This document shows positions 4,862-5,382 of a DNA stretch of 5,382 nt, piece after piece. This stretch comes from JAMCQB01 sp947085305 (GTDB lineage Bacteria; Nitrospirota; Thermodesulfovibrionia; Thermodesulfovibrionales; UBA9159). A program made the position numbers and the translations under genes. The notes under the pieces are model-generated. The model did not search any database. It saw nothing but the letters and a program-made list of their open reading frames with translations, and was not told where the DNA came from. The stretch spans positions 1 through 5,382 of the forward strand of contig CAMTVV010000212.1 of NCBI GenBank assembly GCA_947085305.1, in the 5' to 3' direction. Each line of letters starts with the position of its first letter. The stretch's first letter is position 1.

Positions 4862-5382
4862 CCAAACTTACTGAAAACAACATAGAAACCCTTGCCATAG
4901 AAACCCTGCAGTCCTTGGGCTGGGGGTATGTTCACGGCTTGGCTATTGCTCCGGGGGCAGAACTTGCTGAAAGGGAAACCTTTGAGCAAATCATTTTAAC
5001 GCAGCGGCTGCGCAAAGCGGTTGCGCGGTTAAACCCTGACATTCCTGAAAATGCAAGGGAGCAAGCCGTCCAAAAGGTATTGCGCATCTACTCGCCTGAT
5101 TTGCTTCACAATAACGAAATCTTTCACCAATTCTTAATTGAGAAAATAAAAGTCCCTTATCAGCAGGACGGCTACGAAAGAAGTTATGAGGTGAGCCTGA
5201 TTGATTTTGCTCATCCACTGAATAATGAATTCCTGGCTGTCAATCAATACACAATTATTGAGAACAATCAAAATAAACGGACTGATGTCCTGCTTTTTGT
5301 CAACGGCATTCCATTAGTTGTGATTGAATTGAAAAATGCAGCAGATGAAAACGCTACAATTAGAAAAGCCTTTGACCAGATA
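4858..5382 (+). CDS. hsdR: Type I restriction endonuclease subunit R, N-terminal part (3' end outside window)
   Basis: The frame is open from the ATG at 4858 to the last base, giving 175 residues of a protein that in this family runs to about 800-1100. Seen: N-terminal LGWGYVHG (20-27), RETFEQIILTQRLRKAVARL (39-58), LNPDIPENAREQAV (58-71), SLIDFAHPLNNEFLAVNQYT (113-132), and the PD-(D/E)xK nuclease core RTDVLLFVNGIPLVVIELKN (141-160) with catalytic D143, E157 and K159 in place. Known role: HsdR binds a HsdM2-HsdS core, translocates DNA with its ATPase motor and cuts at a distance from the target site. The motor would lie beyond the window. The start overlaps the preceding stop by 4 bp (ATGA) with no strong Shine-Dalgarno, so translation is probably coupled. 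No hsdM or hsdS is upstream here. There are no cysteines, which argues against Cas4. Confidence 0.92.
   Translation, partial: MTKLTENNIETLAIETLQSLGWGYVHGLAIAPGAELAERETFEQIILTQRLRKAVARLNPDIPENAREQAVQKVLRIYSPDLLHNNEIFHQFLIEKIKVPYQQDGYERSYEVSLIDFAHPLNNEFLAVNQYTIIENNQNKRTDVLLFVNGIPLVVIELKNAADENATIRKAFDQI

Noticed and set aside
4991..5218. 75-codon minus-strand frame within hsdR
   Set aside because: It is antisense to a conserved HsdR N-terminus and shows no features of its own.
4858..5382. Reading the PD-(D/E)xK gene after the bundle protein as cas4
   Set aside because: The visible part has no cysteines for an iron-sulphur cluster, and the N-terminal motifs before the D143/E157/K159 core are those of HsdR.

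Overview
The window holds the effector half of a subtype I-C (Dvulg-type) CRISPR-Cas operon, all on the + strand, running directly into the start of a type I restriction endonuclease gene. In order: the 3' end of cas3 (helicase motifs V and VI onward), cas5c, cas8c with an in-frame internal start for the small subunit cas11c, cas7c, then a 191-residue four-helix-bundle protein, and the first 175 codons of hsdR, which runs off the right edge. No CRISPR array, cas4, cas1 or cas2 lies in the window. No stretch longer than about 100 bases lacks a gene.

Region by region: bases 1-672 finish Cas3. Bases 673-775 are the only sizeable intergenic gap. They carry two tandem hairpin-forming repeat units of the CCCCTCT...AGAGGGG kind and a strong Shine-Dalgarno for cas5c. 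Bases 776-4266 encode the Cascade/I-C subunits with tight spacing (4-bp GTGA overlap cas5c/cas8c, 24-bp gap cas8c/cas7c). Only 19 bp separate cas7c from the four-helix-bundle gene, which overlaps hsdR by 4 bp (ATGA). Everything from cas5c onward could therefore be one transcript.

How the parts work together (family knowledge): Cas5c normally cuts the pre-crRNA and holds the 5' handle, Cas7c forms the backbone along the spacer, Cas8c reads the PAM, Cas11c fills the belly of the complex, and Cas3 is recruited to unwind and degrade the target. HsdR is the motor and nuclease of a type I restriction-modification system. The four-helix-bundle protein is of unknown role.

The points most worth following up are: (i) Cas5c appears to lack two of the three residues assigned to pre-crRNA cleavage in the family (Leu50 and Phe129 where Tyr and His are usual), and the Leu50 codon lies inside a perfect 12-bp direct repeat; (ii) Cas7c carries an extra segment of roughly 70 residues; (iii) the place where cas4-cas1-cas2 normally sit is occupied by a four-helix-bundle gene plus hsdR, joining two defence systems in one apparent operon; (iv) a 9-bp tandem, palindromic tract encodes a Ser-Asp-Arg/Lys repeat inside the four-helix-bundle gene.

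Organism: a bacterium with mid-range GC content and strong GGAGG ribosome binding sites. The dispersed-looking CCCCTCTTT...AAAGAGGGG repeat and Desulfovibrio-like Cas proteins would fit Nitrospirota or a deltaproteobacterial lineage, but this is a weak inference from recollection and not a determination.
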